Assembly: GCF_028640845.1 (NCBI RefSeq)
Contig: NC_080539.1
Span: forward strand, 188,799,436 to 188,863,435
Length of the DNA stretch: 64,000 nucleotides
Source of the DNA: Ahaetulla prasina
Lineage: Eukaryota; Chordata; Lepidosauria; Squamata; Colubridae
Direction: 5' to 3'
The position numbers were made by a program, and so were the translations under genes. The notes beneath the pieces are model-generated. The model saw nothing but the letters and a program-made list of their open reading frames with translations, made no database searches and was not told the DNA's origin. Below, piece after piece: positions 45,203 through 55,783 of this stretch. Within the stretch, counting starts at the first letter, position 1, and the number at the start of each line of letters is the position of its first letter.

Positions 45203-46112
45203 CGCCCTATCTAGGAAACCACAATTTGACAGCCAACGCGAAGAGGTAATACATGCGATGATTCCCGATAGCGAACCGGCCAGCCAAGCACTTACTCGAC
45301 CGCATTCACACCGTAGTACTAACATCCCACCAAATAAACTACTAGCGGAATTAAAATCAGCACTCACTGACGATGCTTGGTTTAAAGAAAACTTGCCACA
45401 CCTCACCTTAAAGGATGGGATACCCTGGAAGGGAACCAAGATTTATGTACCCGTCGCTATGCGGCTGCCTATACTATAGAGAAGCCACGACTCTCGCCTA
45501 GGAGGTCACTTTGGATTTTTAAAGACTCTCCACTTAGCTAGAAAACAATTCTGGTGGCCAAAAATGAAATCAGATGTCGAAGACTATGTCCGGAGCTGTG
45601 CTACCTGCGCCACCATTAAGTCCAGACCAGGGAAACCCCCTGGACTCCTACAACCCGTAGCCGAACCCACCAGACCCTGGGAAGAGATTGCCATGAATTT
45701 TATTGTTGAACTCCCATCTAGTGGGGGAAATACAGTGATATGGACCGTAGTGGACTTGTTCTCTAAACAGGCCCATTTCACTGCGTGCAACGGGTTGCCA
45801 TCGGCGAGAAAATTAGCAAAGTTCTTCGTCAAACACATCTACAGACTGCATGGAGTTCCTAAAAGGATAATATCCGACAGGGGTGTTCAATTCACAGCCA
45901 AGTTCTGGAGGGAGTTCCTACGGTCCATTGGGTCGTCTCAAGGACTTAGTTCTGGGTTCCATCCAGAGACCAATGGAGCGGCTGAAAAATTGAACTCGAT
46001 GGTGGAACAATACATACGGTGTTATGTAAATTACCAACAAGAAAACTGGTCAGATTTGTTACCATTTGCAGAAGTCGCATATAATAATGCTGTACACAGC
46101 AGCACGGGTTAA
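45183..46112 (+). pseudogene. Gypsy integrase, core with altered Asp
   Basis: Frame 45183-45479 is the RNase H end and linker. The HHCC zinc domain straddles a stop near 45478 (GGHFGFLKTLH-like; SCATCATIK). 45564-46112 has the catalytic core: WEEIAMNFIVELPSSGG, where the first catalytic Asp (usually MDF) is Asn; IISDRGVQFTAKFW with the second Asp; and ETNGAAEKLNSMVEQY with the Glu. It stops at 46112 after HSSTG. The remaining frame continues at 46146. Confidence 0.9.
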
Positions 46113-46145
46113 CCCTTTCAGTAACCTCTGGCATGGACTTGCCCA

Positions 46146-46845
46146 ATGCCTGAACTCCCTGTGCAACCCCCCACTTCCGTTTCCCTAACGGACTGGATGA
46201 ATTCGTTAAAAAAAGGTTGGGAAAATACAAAAAAGGCCTTAGCTGTAACAGCTCGGAATTACAAAGCCCAAGCTGACAGACACCATTCCCTTCAACCCCC
46301 TTTTCGCATTGGAGATAAAGTCTTTTTATCTACTAAGTATCTGAGGTTGAGAATACCCAGCAGAAAATTCGTTCCAAAATTTTTGGGTCCTTTTCCCATT
46401 GTAAAAATTATTAATCCCGTTACCGTCCAACTCAAGCTCCCTCGAATGTTGGGGAAAGTACACCCGGTATTCCATACCAGCTTATTAAAACCTGCTAGAC
46501 AGTCTGGTCTGAGACCTCAACCTGCTGCTCCCCCACCACCCTTGATAATCCAAGGTGAAACCCACTATGAAATCAAGAAAATCCTTGACTCTAGACTATA
46601 CAGAGGTCAATTACATTGTAAGCCGCCCTGAGTCTTCGGAGAAGGGCGGGGTATAAATGTAAACAAAAAAAAAAAAAATTACAATATTTAGTCCACTGGA
46701 AGGGATATCCATTATCTGAATCTACTTGGGTCAAAAGTTGGAAAGTAAATGCGGACAATTTGATTAAACAATTTCACGACACTTTCCCTGACAAACCTAA
46801 AAAACCTCTTGGAGAGGGGAGGGGGGGTAGAAGGGAATTGTGGAC
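46146..46845 (+). pseudogene. Gypsy integrase C-terminus and chromodomain, SINE-split
   Basis: 46146-46615 holds the integrase C-terminal part (GDKVFLSTKYLRLRIPSRKF, KFLGPFPIVKIINPVTV) and the start of the chromodomain (YEIKKILDSRLYRGQL). After a truncated SINE (46616-46676) and the 7-bp duplication the chromodomain resumes as QYLVHWKGYPLSESTWVKSW. The aromatic residues of a chromodomain are present (Y, W, W). Chromodomains in these elements steer integration towards certain chromatin. A purine run (ccaaggggggacgcc) lies just before the 3' LTR and is the likely polypurine tract. Confidence 0.88.
46616..46676 (+). mobile_element. 5'-truncated SINE tail in the Gypsy chromodomain
   Basis: ttgtaagccgccctgagtc ... 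ggcggggtataaatgtaaac and poly-A, flanked by aattaca on both sides (46609-46615, 46677-46683). This is only the last 61 bp of the SINE. Confidence 0.92.
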
Positions 46846-46917
46846 CACTGACACTCTTCTTTATCGACTCTTTGTTTTCTTTCCTAGGATATAGCTTCTT
46901 TTCCAAGGGGGGACGCC

Positions 46918-47236
46918 TGTCAGGCCTGGAAACCATATTAGACTTTAGGGTTCCAGACGCTGCCACATTTTTCCCCTGAGGGGAGGAAGGGGGGCTGAGG
47001 GGTATGGTAACATTCTTCAAGCGGTCAAGGTCGGATGGTGTTCACATCTGCAGGAAGAGTGGCAAGAAGATATTCAAATGAACTGGAAGAACGTGGGACC
47101 ATGTGACCATCAAAGGGGTCAGGGGGGGTGGGACTCTTGGGGTTTGTATAACTGGGAAAAGAATCCGGAAATTCAGTTTTGGAATTTCACTCATCGTGTG
47201 CCAGTTTCCTCATGCTAGTAAAGAACTCTGGAAAAC
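46918..47236 (+). repeat. Gypsy 3' LTR, first part
   Basis: Matches the 5' LTR from tgtcaggcctgg to ctctggaaaac. The remaining 52 bp lie at 52862-52913, beyond the L1. Confidence 0.95.
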
Positions 47237-47849
47237 GACTTCCGGTGGTTTCGTTTTCCCCGAGAGGACGCCTGGAATGGCGTCCCGAACTGAGATTCTG
47301 TAAAAGCTGGTGAAACAGCGGGAGAACGGCTGTTAGCCAGCTTCAAAGCTTTTCTCTGGGTGAAAGAGATTAGCCAGAGCGGCTGGATAGCAGAAGATTG
47401 CCCCAGGGGCTCTGCTTTCTTATGCAGAGTCTCGGAGGGCTGCCTGCATAACCCAGCCTCACTCCAGACTCGGCTCGATCCTGTTAATTAAGCAGGACAA
47501 GAGGAAAACGCCCACCTCTGCTCAATTGATTCCGTTTTGAATAACTTAAAGCAGACGGGACAAATACAAGTGATCGATTACTGGGGAAGCAAGAAGAGAG
47601 CTGACTTCTACTCCTTTTTAAAAGGGGAAAACTTTTTCTCACTTGAACTTAGTGAAGGAAGAAATGGCGTCTGAGAGGAAGTGGATTGAGGCTGCTTGTG
47701 AGAGAAAGTGAAGTTCGCCTTTGTGGATTTTAGCTGAATAGAAGCTTTCCAGAGGAGGCAAGGTGAAAGTTTTATTTTACAACTTTAATTGGAGACTTTT
47801 GAGACTTTGAGATTTTATAATTCTAATTAGAGACTTTACTTAAATTAAA

Positions 47850-48873
47850 ATGGCTTCTAAGCCACCAAAAGTTCCATGACGAGAAGGGATCTGAAACTAA
47901 TTTAGAAGATATATTAAAGGAACAGAATAGAGTTTCTGAAGAGCGATTTAAAGAAATTATGAATAATATTCATGGTGTGAAGGATCAACTTAGGGAAGAA
48001 ATTAAAGAGACTAATAAAAAATTAGAGAAGATTTATTGATGGTTTTCAAGGTTTGGCAAAAATTTGGAAGTAATGGAGGATAAAGTGGAAGTAATTAGTC
48101 AAGCAAATCAGTATTTGGATAATAAAGTTGAGAGCTTCAAAATAAAGTGGATAAAATGAGGATCATGTGGTAGTATTGCAATATAGAGCGTTGGAGAAGG
48201 CTTTGAGAATTAGGGTCTTCAAGACCGGAAGGAAGAAGATCTTAAAAAGTTATATCAGAAGCCTTAGCTGAAATGTTAGGCATGGACCCTAGAAGTTGAT
48301 TTTCAAATTGATAAGGCATATAGGGTTAATTCTTGGGTAGCGAGGCAGAAAAAGCTCCCAAGAGATATTGTAATTTATTTTTTAACTTCTACAATAAGAA
48401 ATCAGATTTTGCAAGCTACATACCAAAAGAAATTGCAAATAGCAGAACAGGAGGGGTTGGTTTTGAAAGAGATCCCTGCTAAAATGTTAAAGGATAGAAG
48501 GGATTTTAGGTTTTTTACACAAGAGCTTAAGAAGCATCAGATTCAATATAGATGGGAGGTTCCAATTGGTTTAACAGTATTTTTTCAAGGCAGGAGATAT
48601 CGAATTGATACTGAATTGAAAGCAAAAGATTTTCTTTTTAATGTATTGAAAGTGGATGTAGAAACAGTGGATAAAAGTCTTCAAGGGAAACAGAGTGGGG
48701 AAGCTGAAACTGCACCTGTGATATCAGTACCTCAAGAACAATCTCAGGAACAAAGAGTGACAAGGGGAGCTATTAGGCGTAAGGAGATGGAGGAACGACT
48801 TCAAAGACAGGAACGGATTCTACAACTGAAGCTGTGGGGGGAGCCAGGCCGAAGAGTGAGGCTCTTCAGCTAA
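47850..48873 (+). pseudogene. L1-F ORF1, N-terminus broken
   Basis: ATG at 47850 (MASKPPKVP) with a stop after nine codons and more shifts in the coiled-coil part. The C-terminal domain is open at 48409-48873: QATYQKKLQIAEQEGLVLKE, IPAKMLKDRRDFRFFTQELK, and RWEVPIGLTVFFQGRRYRID, an ORF1p signature. An E/Q-rich tail follows. Confidence 0.88.
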
Positions 48874-48900
48874 TTGCCCAGAAGCATCAAGAGGCCAGAG

Positions 48901-51900
48901 ATGGCAAATAAATTTTTGACATGGAATGTTAATGGTTTAAATTCAGCACAGAAAAGAAGAAAAATATTCCATTATTTGAAACAATTTAAAATGATGTGAT
49001 ATGTTTGCAAGAGACACATATAAAATTATCAGATCAGAAATATTTGATTAATTCAAATTAGGTAAACATTTTGTTTCTTCTGCTCGAATAAGAAAAATGG
49101 TATAGTTATATATTTGAAGAAAAATATATCAAGTAAATTAATTGAAACGGACATTCAAGGAAGATATATTGCTATTGAATTGATTTTAGAAGGAAAAGAC
49201 ACTTGTGATTGGCATATATGCACCTAATCAACAACAAGAAAAATTTTATAAACTGTTACATGAAAATTGACTTTTGGGACTATAAAACATTTATTATATT
49301 AGGGATTGGAATGGTGTAATGGACACTAGAAGAGATAAAAGAACTCTTTCTAAGAAAATTCCTATGCATGCAAAATTGCCTAAATCTTTTTGATTTGATG
49401 GAAGATTTTGAGTTGAAAGATATATGGAGAAGGCAGAATTTTGATGATAGAGATTATACTTATTTTTCGGACAGGCATCAATCTTTTCACGTATTGATTT
49501 TATATTAATTACCAATGACTTGCTTTCTAGGGTTAGGAAAACAAAGATATTTCCAAGGTGTTTAACTGATCATAGTCCGTATGGATGGAGTTGCAATATG
49601 AAGGTGGAAGAAGATCATGGAGAATAAATGAAAATTTGTTTAGATATGAGGATAATGTAAATCAATGTAAAAACAAATGAAAGAATTTTGATTATAATTT
49701 GGGAAAGGGAACTTGATAGAAATGGTGTGGACGCGAGCAAGGCCTTTATGAGAGGAAATTTGATATATATTAATAGTAGACAGAGGAGAAAACTACAAAA
49801 CAGCGAGGGATTTAGAAGAGGAAATTCAGAAGAAACAACAATTATTGGTATATAATCCACATGATTTAAAAACTACTGAAGCGATAAAGATATTACAGAG
49901 TCAATTTAATATGTTAATGGCAGATCAGGTGGCAACCAATATACAATATGCTAAACATAATACTTTTGTAATGCCAATAAATCAGGAGGTGGTTGGCTTA
50001 TATGTTAAGGAAAAGACAGAAAGCACGTACTATTGAAGGAATTGAATACAAGGGTAAAGTGCGATTTCAACAGGATAAAATTAAAAAAGCTTTCTTGGAA
50101 TATTATACAAATTTATATGCCAGAGATACAATATTGAATATGGATATTGATAAATATTTGAAAGAATATAAAGTTAAAGGTTTAACTAATGAACAAAGGG
50201 AAGAGTTGAATCGGCCTATAACTTGAGGAAATTATTTTGGTAATAAAGCAATTAAAAATAGGGAAATCCCCAGGCACAGATGGACTTACAGCAATATATT
50301 ATAAAAAGTTACAGGATGAGATAGTTGGTCCACTTATGGAGTTATTTAATCAGATATTGATGGGAGGAGGAGTACCACCATCATGGAGGACTACTTTTAT
50401 TTCATTGATACCAAAAGAGGATCAGGATTGTACTAAGCCTGGGAATTATAGACCGATTTCACTCTTGAATAATGATTATAAGATTTTTGCAAAAATAATG
50501 GCAAATAGGTTAATGGAAATTGTACAACAAAGGATTCACACTGACCAGTCTGGTTTCATAAAAGGGAGACAAATGAGGAATAATGTTAGGCAGATAGTGA
50601 ATTTATTGGAATATTTGGAAAAGAAAATCAGATTCCGCAGCGTTTATATTCTTGGATGCAGAGAAAGTTTTGATCGTTTGCATTGGGAATTTTATTTAAA
50701 TTAGCAGACAAAATGCAATTTGGAAATGGTTTTACGAATACTTAGGGCAATTTATGGAGAGCAAACAGCTCAGATAATAATTAATGGTAGTTTGACAGAT
50801 AGTTTTAAAATTGCGAAAGGAACAAGGCAGGGTGTCCTTTATCACCTTTATTGTTTATTTTATCTTTGGAACCTTTATTGGATAAGATAAGAGAGTTAAG
50901 GGAGATAGAGGGTATTAGAATTAGAAGATATGAATATAAAGTTAGAGCATTTGCAGATGATTTGGTTGTTATGTTGACTCAGCCTATAAATATGAGTGTA
51001 TATTTGTTGGAAGTAATTAATCAATATGGAAGGGTCTCAGGGTTTAAAGTGAATCAAAATAAAACAAAAGTGTTAACCAAAAATATGATTAAGAACCAGA
51101 AAGAAAAACTAGAGGAAATAACAGGATTTGAAATTGTAAAAAAGGTTAAATATTTAGGAGTCTTTCTTACTTCATCAAATGGAAAATTGTATAAGAATAA
51201 TTATGATGTGTTATGGAAAAAAATTCAGAAGGAAATGAATACTTGGAACAAATTACAATTCTCTTTGTTAGGAGAATAGCAGCTATAAAATGAATGTTTT
51301 GCCTAAATTCTTGTTCTTGTTTCAGATGATACCAATAATTAAGAAAGATAAAAATTTGGATGAATGGCAGATTGGAATTAATAAATTTATATGGGAAGGG
51401 AAAAAAGCGAGAGTCAAAATGAAAATAATGCAAGATACACAGGAAAGAGGAGGATTAAAAATGCCTAATTTAAAACTGTATTATGAAGCAGTTGTTCTTT
51501 CGGTAATAAGTGATTGGTTTAATTTGACGGAGGAAAGGATTTTGAATATAGAAGGTTATGATTTATTATATGGTTGGCATGCATATTTATTGTATGATAA
51601 GAAAGTAGATAAAGCTTTTAAGAATCATGTGTTGAGAATTTCTCTTCTGCGTGTCTGGAAAAAATATTATTATAAGTTAAATTACAATATTCCTATATGG
51701 GTATGTCCTCGGCACGCAGTAGAGAATATAAATATAGAACAGGAACAAGAAATGATTACTTATAAAGATCTTTTATACAATGAGAGGGGAAATTTACAAC
51801 TAAAATCTTTGGATACATTAAAAGAAGAAGGGAGGAATTATACTTGGTTTCAATATGGACAGTTAAAGGCTAGATGGAAAGAAGATCAGAAAATTGGTAT

Positions 51901-52591
51901 CATTCAAAATGAAGAAAATCTGGTTAAACAAATTAGAAATCAAACTCAGGGGCATATAAAGAGATTGTATACTGTGTTGATAGAAATAGATTCTGAAAGA
52001 GATTTAATAAAGGATTGTATGATAAAATGGGCACAGAATATTCAAGAACCAATAATGTTGGAAACATGGGAAAAAATTTAGGTTAGAAATGTTAAATTTA
52101 TGCAAGTGCAGAATTTAAGGGAAAATTTTTATAAGATGTTTTATAGATGGCATTTAGATCCTAAGAAATTATCATATATGTATCCAGATATGCAAGCGAA
52201 ATGTTGGAGATGTAATTGTGATGATGCTACATATTTTCATGTATGGTGGACTTGTAAGAAAATTAAGTCTTTCTGGATAAGAATCTGGTGGATTATGCAG
52301 AATGTTCTGAAGAAGAAGATAAAGTTCCTACCGCAATTTTTCCTTTTGGGAATAACAACGGACTGTACAGTGATTGAGACTAAGTTGATTTTGAACTTAA
52401 TAACAGCAGCACGACTGTTGATTGGACAATATTGGAAGAAAAAAGAATTACCCACAATAGAAGAATGGATATTGAAAGTTTCCAATTTGGCTGAGATGGC
52501 TAAAATCTCAGCCTTCTTGAAAGACAGTACTCAAGAAAAATATTTAAATGAATGGAAGAACTGGATTGATTATATTCAAAATAGATATTAG
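48901..52591 (+). pseudogene. L1-F ORF2, many frameshifts
   Basis: ATG at 48901 (MANKFLTWNVNGLNSAQKRR). The endonuclease is broken in several places. The RT is followed in 49993-50226, 50237-50704 (IGKSPGTDGLTAIYYKKL; SLIPKEDQDCTKPGNYRPIS; HTDQSGFIKGRQMRNN) and 50851-51279 (KVRAFADDLVVMLTQPI, FADD intact). The thumb is at 51290-52081. The cysteine motif is at 52100-52591 as CWRCNCDDATYFHVWWTC. A deletion of single bases explains most shifts. Confidence 0.9.
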
Positions 52592-52861
52592 ATTAAGAAA
52601 TTTCGGATTGCTTTTGAATGAAGGATGTTATTTTTGATTTTAATGGAAGAAGTCAGGTTATGTGAGAGAGAAAGATTATAATTGTGTTAGATTTTAAAAA
52701 ATTTAATGTATGACTGTTTTGTTTAAGGAACTATACCTTGTGTTTGCTCCGGGAAGTCCGGGGGGGGGAGGGAGGTTTAGGAGGGAGGGGGGGAGGGGGA
52801 AAATTTAATTGTTGTAAAACTTTTTTTAATTAAAAAAAAAAAAAAAAGAACTCTGGAAAAC

Positions 52862-52913
52862 AATGGCTTCTGAGTTTTTTTAATGCAGAAAAGGTTTTTC
52901 TGGAACCTTGACA
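52862..52913 (+). repeat. Gypsy 3' LTR, second part
   Basis: aatggcttctgagtttttt ... ggaaccttgaca, identical to the 5' LTR end apart from one base, then the duplication cagtc. Confidence 0.95.
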
Positions 52914-52984
52914 CAGTCCACCAATCTGAACAGCTGAGTCCAACCCATTCCTGGCTGCTGTCTCCACCAATATGGAGAAGAGGC

Positions 52985-53245
52985 AGTGTCAGGGCGTGGA
53001 TGGCCTGGCTGTGGAGGCCCTGAGCTAACCCAATGTGGGGCACATGGACCAGGTCCATTCCTTCACTGCCTCGCGGCGGCAGCGCACTGCACACCCTCCT
53101 GTCCCACCATATACAAGCAGAAAAAGTGAGCCTCCAATACATGGGGGGGAAAATAAGAGACCCCCGAAAATAAGCCCTAGTGCTTATTTTGAAACCCTAA
53201 AGAAAATAAGACCCAGTTTATTTTTGGGGAAACATAGTGTGTGTG
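52985..53245 (+). mobile_element. Repeat with aaaataagaccc motifs, right copy
   Basis: Starts near gtggatggcctggctgtgg, contains gtggggcacatggac, and ends with aaataagccctagtgctta, gaaaataagacccagttta and tttttggggaaacatagtg. Same family as 37460-37765. It carries no ORF and is probably a MITE. Confidence 0.6.
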
Positions 53246-53670
53246 TACACATACACACACACAAAATATGTTTATGTATGTGCATGTAACAATATGGGTA
53301 TATATATGTCCTTTTTTTCCTTTGAGAGTGAGCATCAGAATTTTTTAATGTGTGCCAGTGTGTTCACAGAAACAAGTGACAATAAAGGTTATCTTATATA
53401 TTCTTGATCCTTCAAATAAAGTCCACATTCTATTGGTTGAATTATTTCCATGTTGCATTGTAGAAATTGATCTTACATGCTGGTATATCAAGTGGTAAAT
53501 TTCAAAAGAAAAACATTGGATAGAGAGAGAAGCTTAATTTCCCCCTGCAACACTCATTCCAGCTTTTCTCCCAAGTTCAATCTTTCTGCTGAAACTACTC
53601 TCTTTAAACTGGTCTTTGAAATTGTATTTAAAATCCAATTAAGATAATATTTAACAAATTAATACTAACA
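53246..53670. other. TRAF3IP1 intron 3, near the donor
   Basis: AT-rich, with a short (TG/CA) stretch at 53238-53262. No repeat family or ORF recognised between the repeat and the exon 3 donor. Confidence 0.5.
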
Positions 53671-53676
53671 TCTTAC

Positions 53677-53838
53677 CTTATTGAGACAGCATTTAGCAAT
53701 TGCTTGGAGAAATTCATTTGTTTTTTCAGGTTCATGCCCTGCAACAACACGTGCAGGTTTCACTGCCAAATATTCTCCTGTCACCATGATGACCACATCA
53801 ATTGCTTTCTGAAGAAAGATGATTTTTGCATCTTTATC
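53677..53838 (-). CDS. TRAF3IP1: TRAF3IP1 (IFT54) coding exon 3
   Basis: Minus-strand exon of 54 codons with acceptor AG at 53839-53840 and donor GTAAGA at 53671-53676. It begins [20 protein letters not shown] and ends AIAKCCLNK, which is the third segment of the TRAF3IP1 CH-like (tubulin-binding) domain. It joins exon 2 in frame without a phase change. The middle contains [19 protein letters not shown], the recognisable heart of the family signature. The lysine/glutamate-rich middle and the C-terminal coiled coil of the protein should lie on later exons. I searched the window to the left for them by eye and found none, so intron 3 either spans the rest of the window or the assembly is broken there. 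Confidence 0.93.
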
Positions 53839-54032
53839 CTGAATAAAACAATATAGTGTTTAATAAAATCTACAGTTTTCAATGTAAATTATGATGCTAA
53901 TTTTTTTAATTTATAAATTTTAATTTATAAAATAGCATTTTGGCACAATTCTGACATTGTATTAAATGATACTTAATGGAATTGCATTTATAAAATATTT
54001 TATAAATTAAAAAATTATAAGTGCATACATAC

Positions 54033-54098
54033 TTTAACATCAGATTTCATCTCTGCTTCTGTATACAATCCTTTCATGAAACCAGTGGCTCTAATTAC
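54033..54098 (-). CDS. TRAF3IP1: TRAF3IP1 (IFT54) coding exon 2
   Basis: Short minus-strand exon of 22 codons with AG acceptor at 54099-54100 and GT donor at 54031-54032. It reads VIRATGFMKGLYTEAEMKSD and ends VK, phase 0 at both ends. This matches the TRAF3IP1 CH-like domain segment that follows exon 1. It is too short to appear as an open reading frame of its own. Intron 2 to exon 3 is only 194 bp, unlike the large flanking introns. The sequence between exons 2 and 3 is AT-rich with no recognisable repeat. Confidence 0.93.
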
Positions 54099-54100
54099 CT

Positions 54101-54643
54101 TTAAAACAATAATTTTAATGTTATTATTGTGATTAATAAATGTGATTAATAAATTATGGTACTAGCTCTCAAATGCATATACTTTTTGTAAAACTTAACA
54201 ATATAAAATGCAAATACAGCTGCATAATATAATTGTCAGGCATAATGTCCCACATAGTGTCATGTGGGGCACATCTTCATGTGTTTTTGTCCATCTGAAG
54301 TTCCAGGATGGTTGGCCTTGACCAGATGTAAACAACCCCATTCAGCAGTGCAGTAATTCATGAGCGCAAACCTCACTTTTTTTTCACTTGGGCCTTCTTC
54401 ACACCAGCTCACGTTCCAAACCCCAATGCCATGCCCTCCTCGTTACTATGGCAACTGACAGCAAGCATCAAAGGGAAAACCCATGCTAGAGATCTGGCTG
54501 ACAATAATACTTAAAAGCAATTGAATCTTGAAACAATGAAATAATTGTGCTGATTTTTGCAGACAGGTTTGACAAGTTTGATTATGAAATTGTTTTTTTC
54601 TGATTACTGTGTACGTGCTACACAGTGCAACTTTATTTAATGG
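54101..54643. other. TRAF3IP1 intron 1, left part
   Basis: AT-rich, no frame, no clear repeat. Confidence 0.5.
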
Positions 54644-54651
54644 GATCTTTC

Positions 54652-54788
54652 CAATGGTGGGATTCAGCCAGTTCGCACCACTTCGGGAGAACCGGTTGTT
54701 AACTTTCTGAGCAGTTTGGTAAACTGGTTGTTGGAAGAAATCATTAGGGCAGAAAACCGGTTGTTAAATTACTTGAATCCCACCGCTG
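54652..54788. mobile_element. 137-bp hAT-type MITE
   Basis: Inverted ends caatggtgggattcagcc and gaatcccaccgctg, flanked by the 8-bp duplication gatctttc (54644-54651, 54789-54796). The size of the duplication and the CA(N)TGGTGGG end fit hAT. No coding capacity. Confidence 0.9.
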
Positions 54789-55089
54789 GATCTTTCTAAA
54801 GTATAAAAAAATAATTTGCACAGGGTCAAATAACTTTAGTGATAAGAACATTAATCCACAATAAATACTACTTTCTCTAGCATTCTCATATTACATTTAG
54901 GATATAATTTGCATCAATAGTTTAATAAGGTTCTCCTTATAATATTGAAACTAGTGTTCTCCAGGAATGTATGTGGGACAATACACTGATGGGCAATAGA
55001 AGTTTCCATAGAACAAGGAAGATTTATAAAAAAAAATTTTAAGCATATAAAACTTTACGCATGGCAGGAGAGAAAGTTGAACACCTTTC

Positions 55090-55640
55090 ATATGTGCTGT
55101 CTTAGACGTATCCTTTGCATTACCTGGCATGACAAAGTTCCAAATAGCACAGTCTTGGAACATGCTGGATATCTAGCACGTATACAGTATTGAAACAGTG
55201 ACGTCTACACTGTTGGGCATGTCGTGAGAATGGTTGATGGTCGGATTCTGAAAAATCTCCTGTATGGAGAACTTAGTGCAGCGAAAGCACCTTAAAGGGA
55301 GACCACAGATGCAATATAAGGATATCTGCAAAAGGGATCTAAAGGCCTTGGGAATGGACATTAATGACTGGGAAACCTTGACCTCTGACCGTTCAGCCTG
55401 GAGGCTAAAGATACAGCATGACCTTCTCCAATTCGAAGAGACACTTGTTCGGCAGGCTGAGGCAAAGAGGCAGTCCCGGAACCAGTGAAATCTGTGGGCT
55501 GAGTAGGGGACAGAATGTATCTACCCTCAGTGTAGAAGGGATTGCCACTCTCGAATTGGCCTTTTTAGTCACACCAGATGCTGTTTTAGGATCTCTTTCC
55601 AGAGCATGATACCATAGTTTTTTGAGACTGAAGGTTGCAA
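55090..55640 (+). mobile_element. Non-LTR retrotransposon C-terminal fragment
   Basis: Decayed frames read ITWHDKVPN, then VGHVVRMVDGRILKNLLYGE, KGRPQMQYKDICKRDLKALG (from the frame 55264-55488) and DRSAWRLKIQHDLLQFEETL, VRQAEAKRQSRNQ. This is a common C-terminus of vertebrate LINE proteins after the RT. Its 3' UTR includes ttttttgagactgaaggttg. The clade is uncertain. Confidence 0.65.
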
Positions 55641-55783
55641 ATGAATGATATAAAATTTCTAAAACCATGGCTAATATTGGAATACTAACTAATTTAGAAA
55701 CAGTCCTCTTCAATACATTCAACTTGCATTAAAAATGAATGAATTCAGAGCCATACATTATAGCCATGATTAAAAGGGTTCTT

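Larger units (their letters stand above)
47237..52844 (+). mobile_element. Full-length L1 (L1-F) in the Gypsy 3' LTR
   Basis: About 5.6 kb from gacttccggtggtttcg to a poly-A run, flanked by the 17-bp duplication aaagaactctggaaaac (47220-47236, 52845-52861). It has a 5' UTR (47237-47849), ORF1 (47850-48873), ORF2 (48901-52591) and a G-rich 3' UTR (tccgggaagtccggggggg). It is structurally complete but decayed. Confidence 0.95.
41164..52913 (+). mobile_element. Gypsy chromovirus-type LTR retrotransposon with nested L1
   Basis: Complete provirus-like element: 5' LTR 41164-41533, gag, pol (protease, RT, RNase H, integrase, chromodomain), 3' LTR 46918-47236 plus 52862-52913. A 5-bp duplication cagtc flanks it (41159-41163 and 52914-52918). 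A full-length L1 (47237-52844) lies in the 3' LTR and a SINE tail (46616-46676) in the chromodomain. No env frame is present. Several frameshifts and altered catalytic residues show it is not functional. Confidence 0.95.

Noticed and set aside
41164..52913. An endogenous retrovirus with env
   Set aside because: pol order and chromodomain fit a Gypsy chromovirus. No env frame lies between integrase and the 3' LTR.
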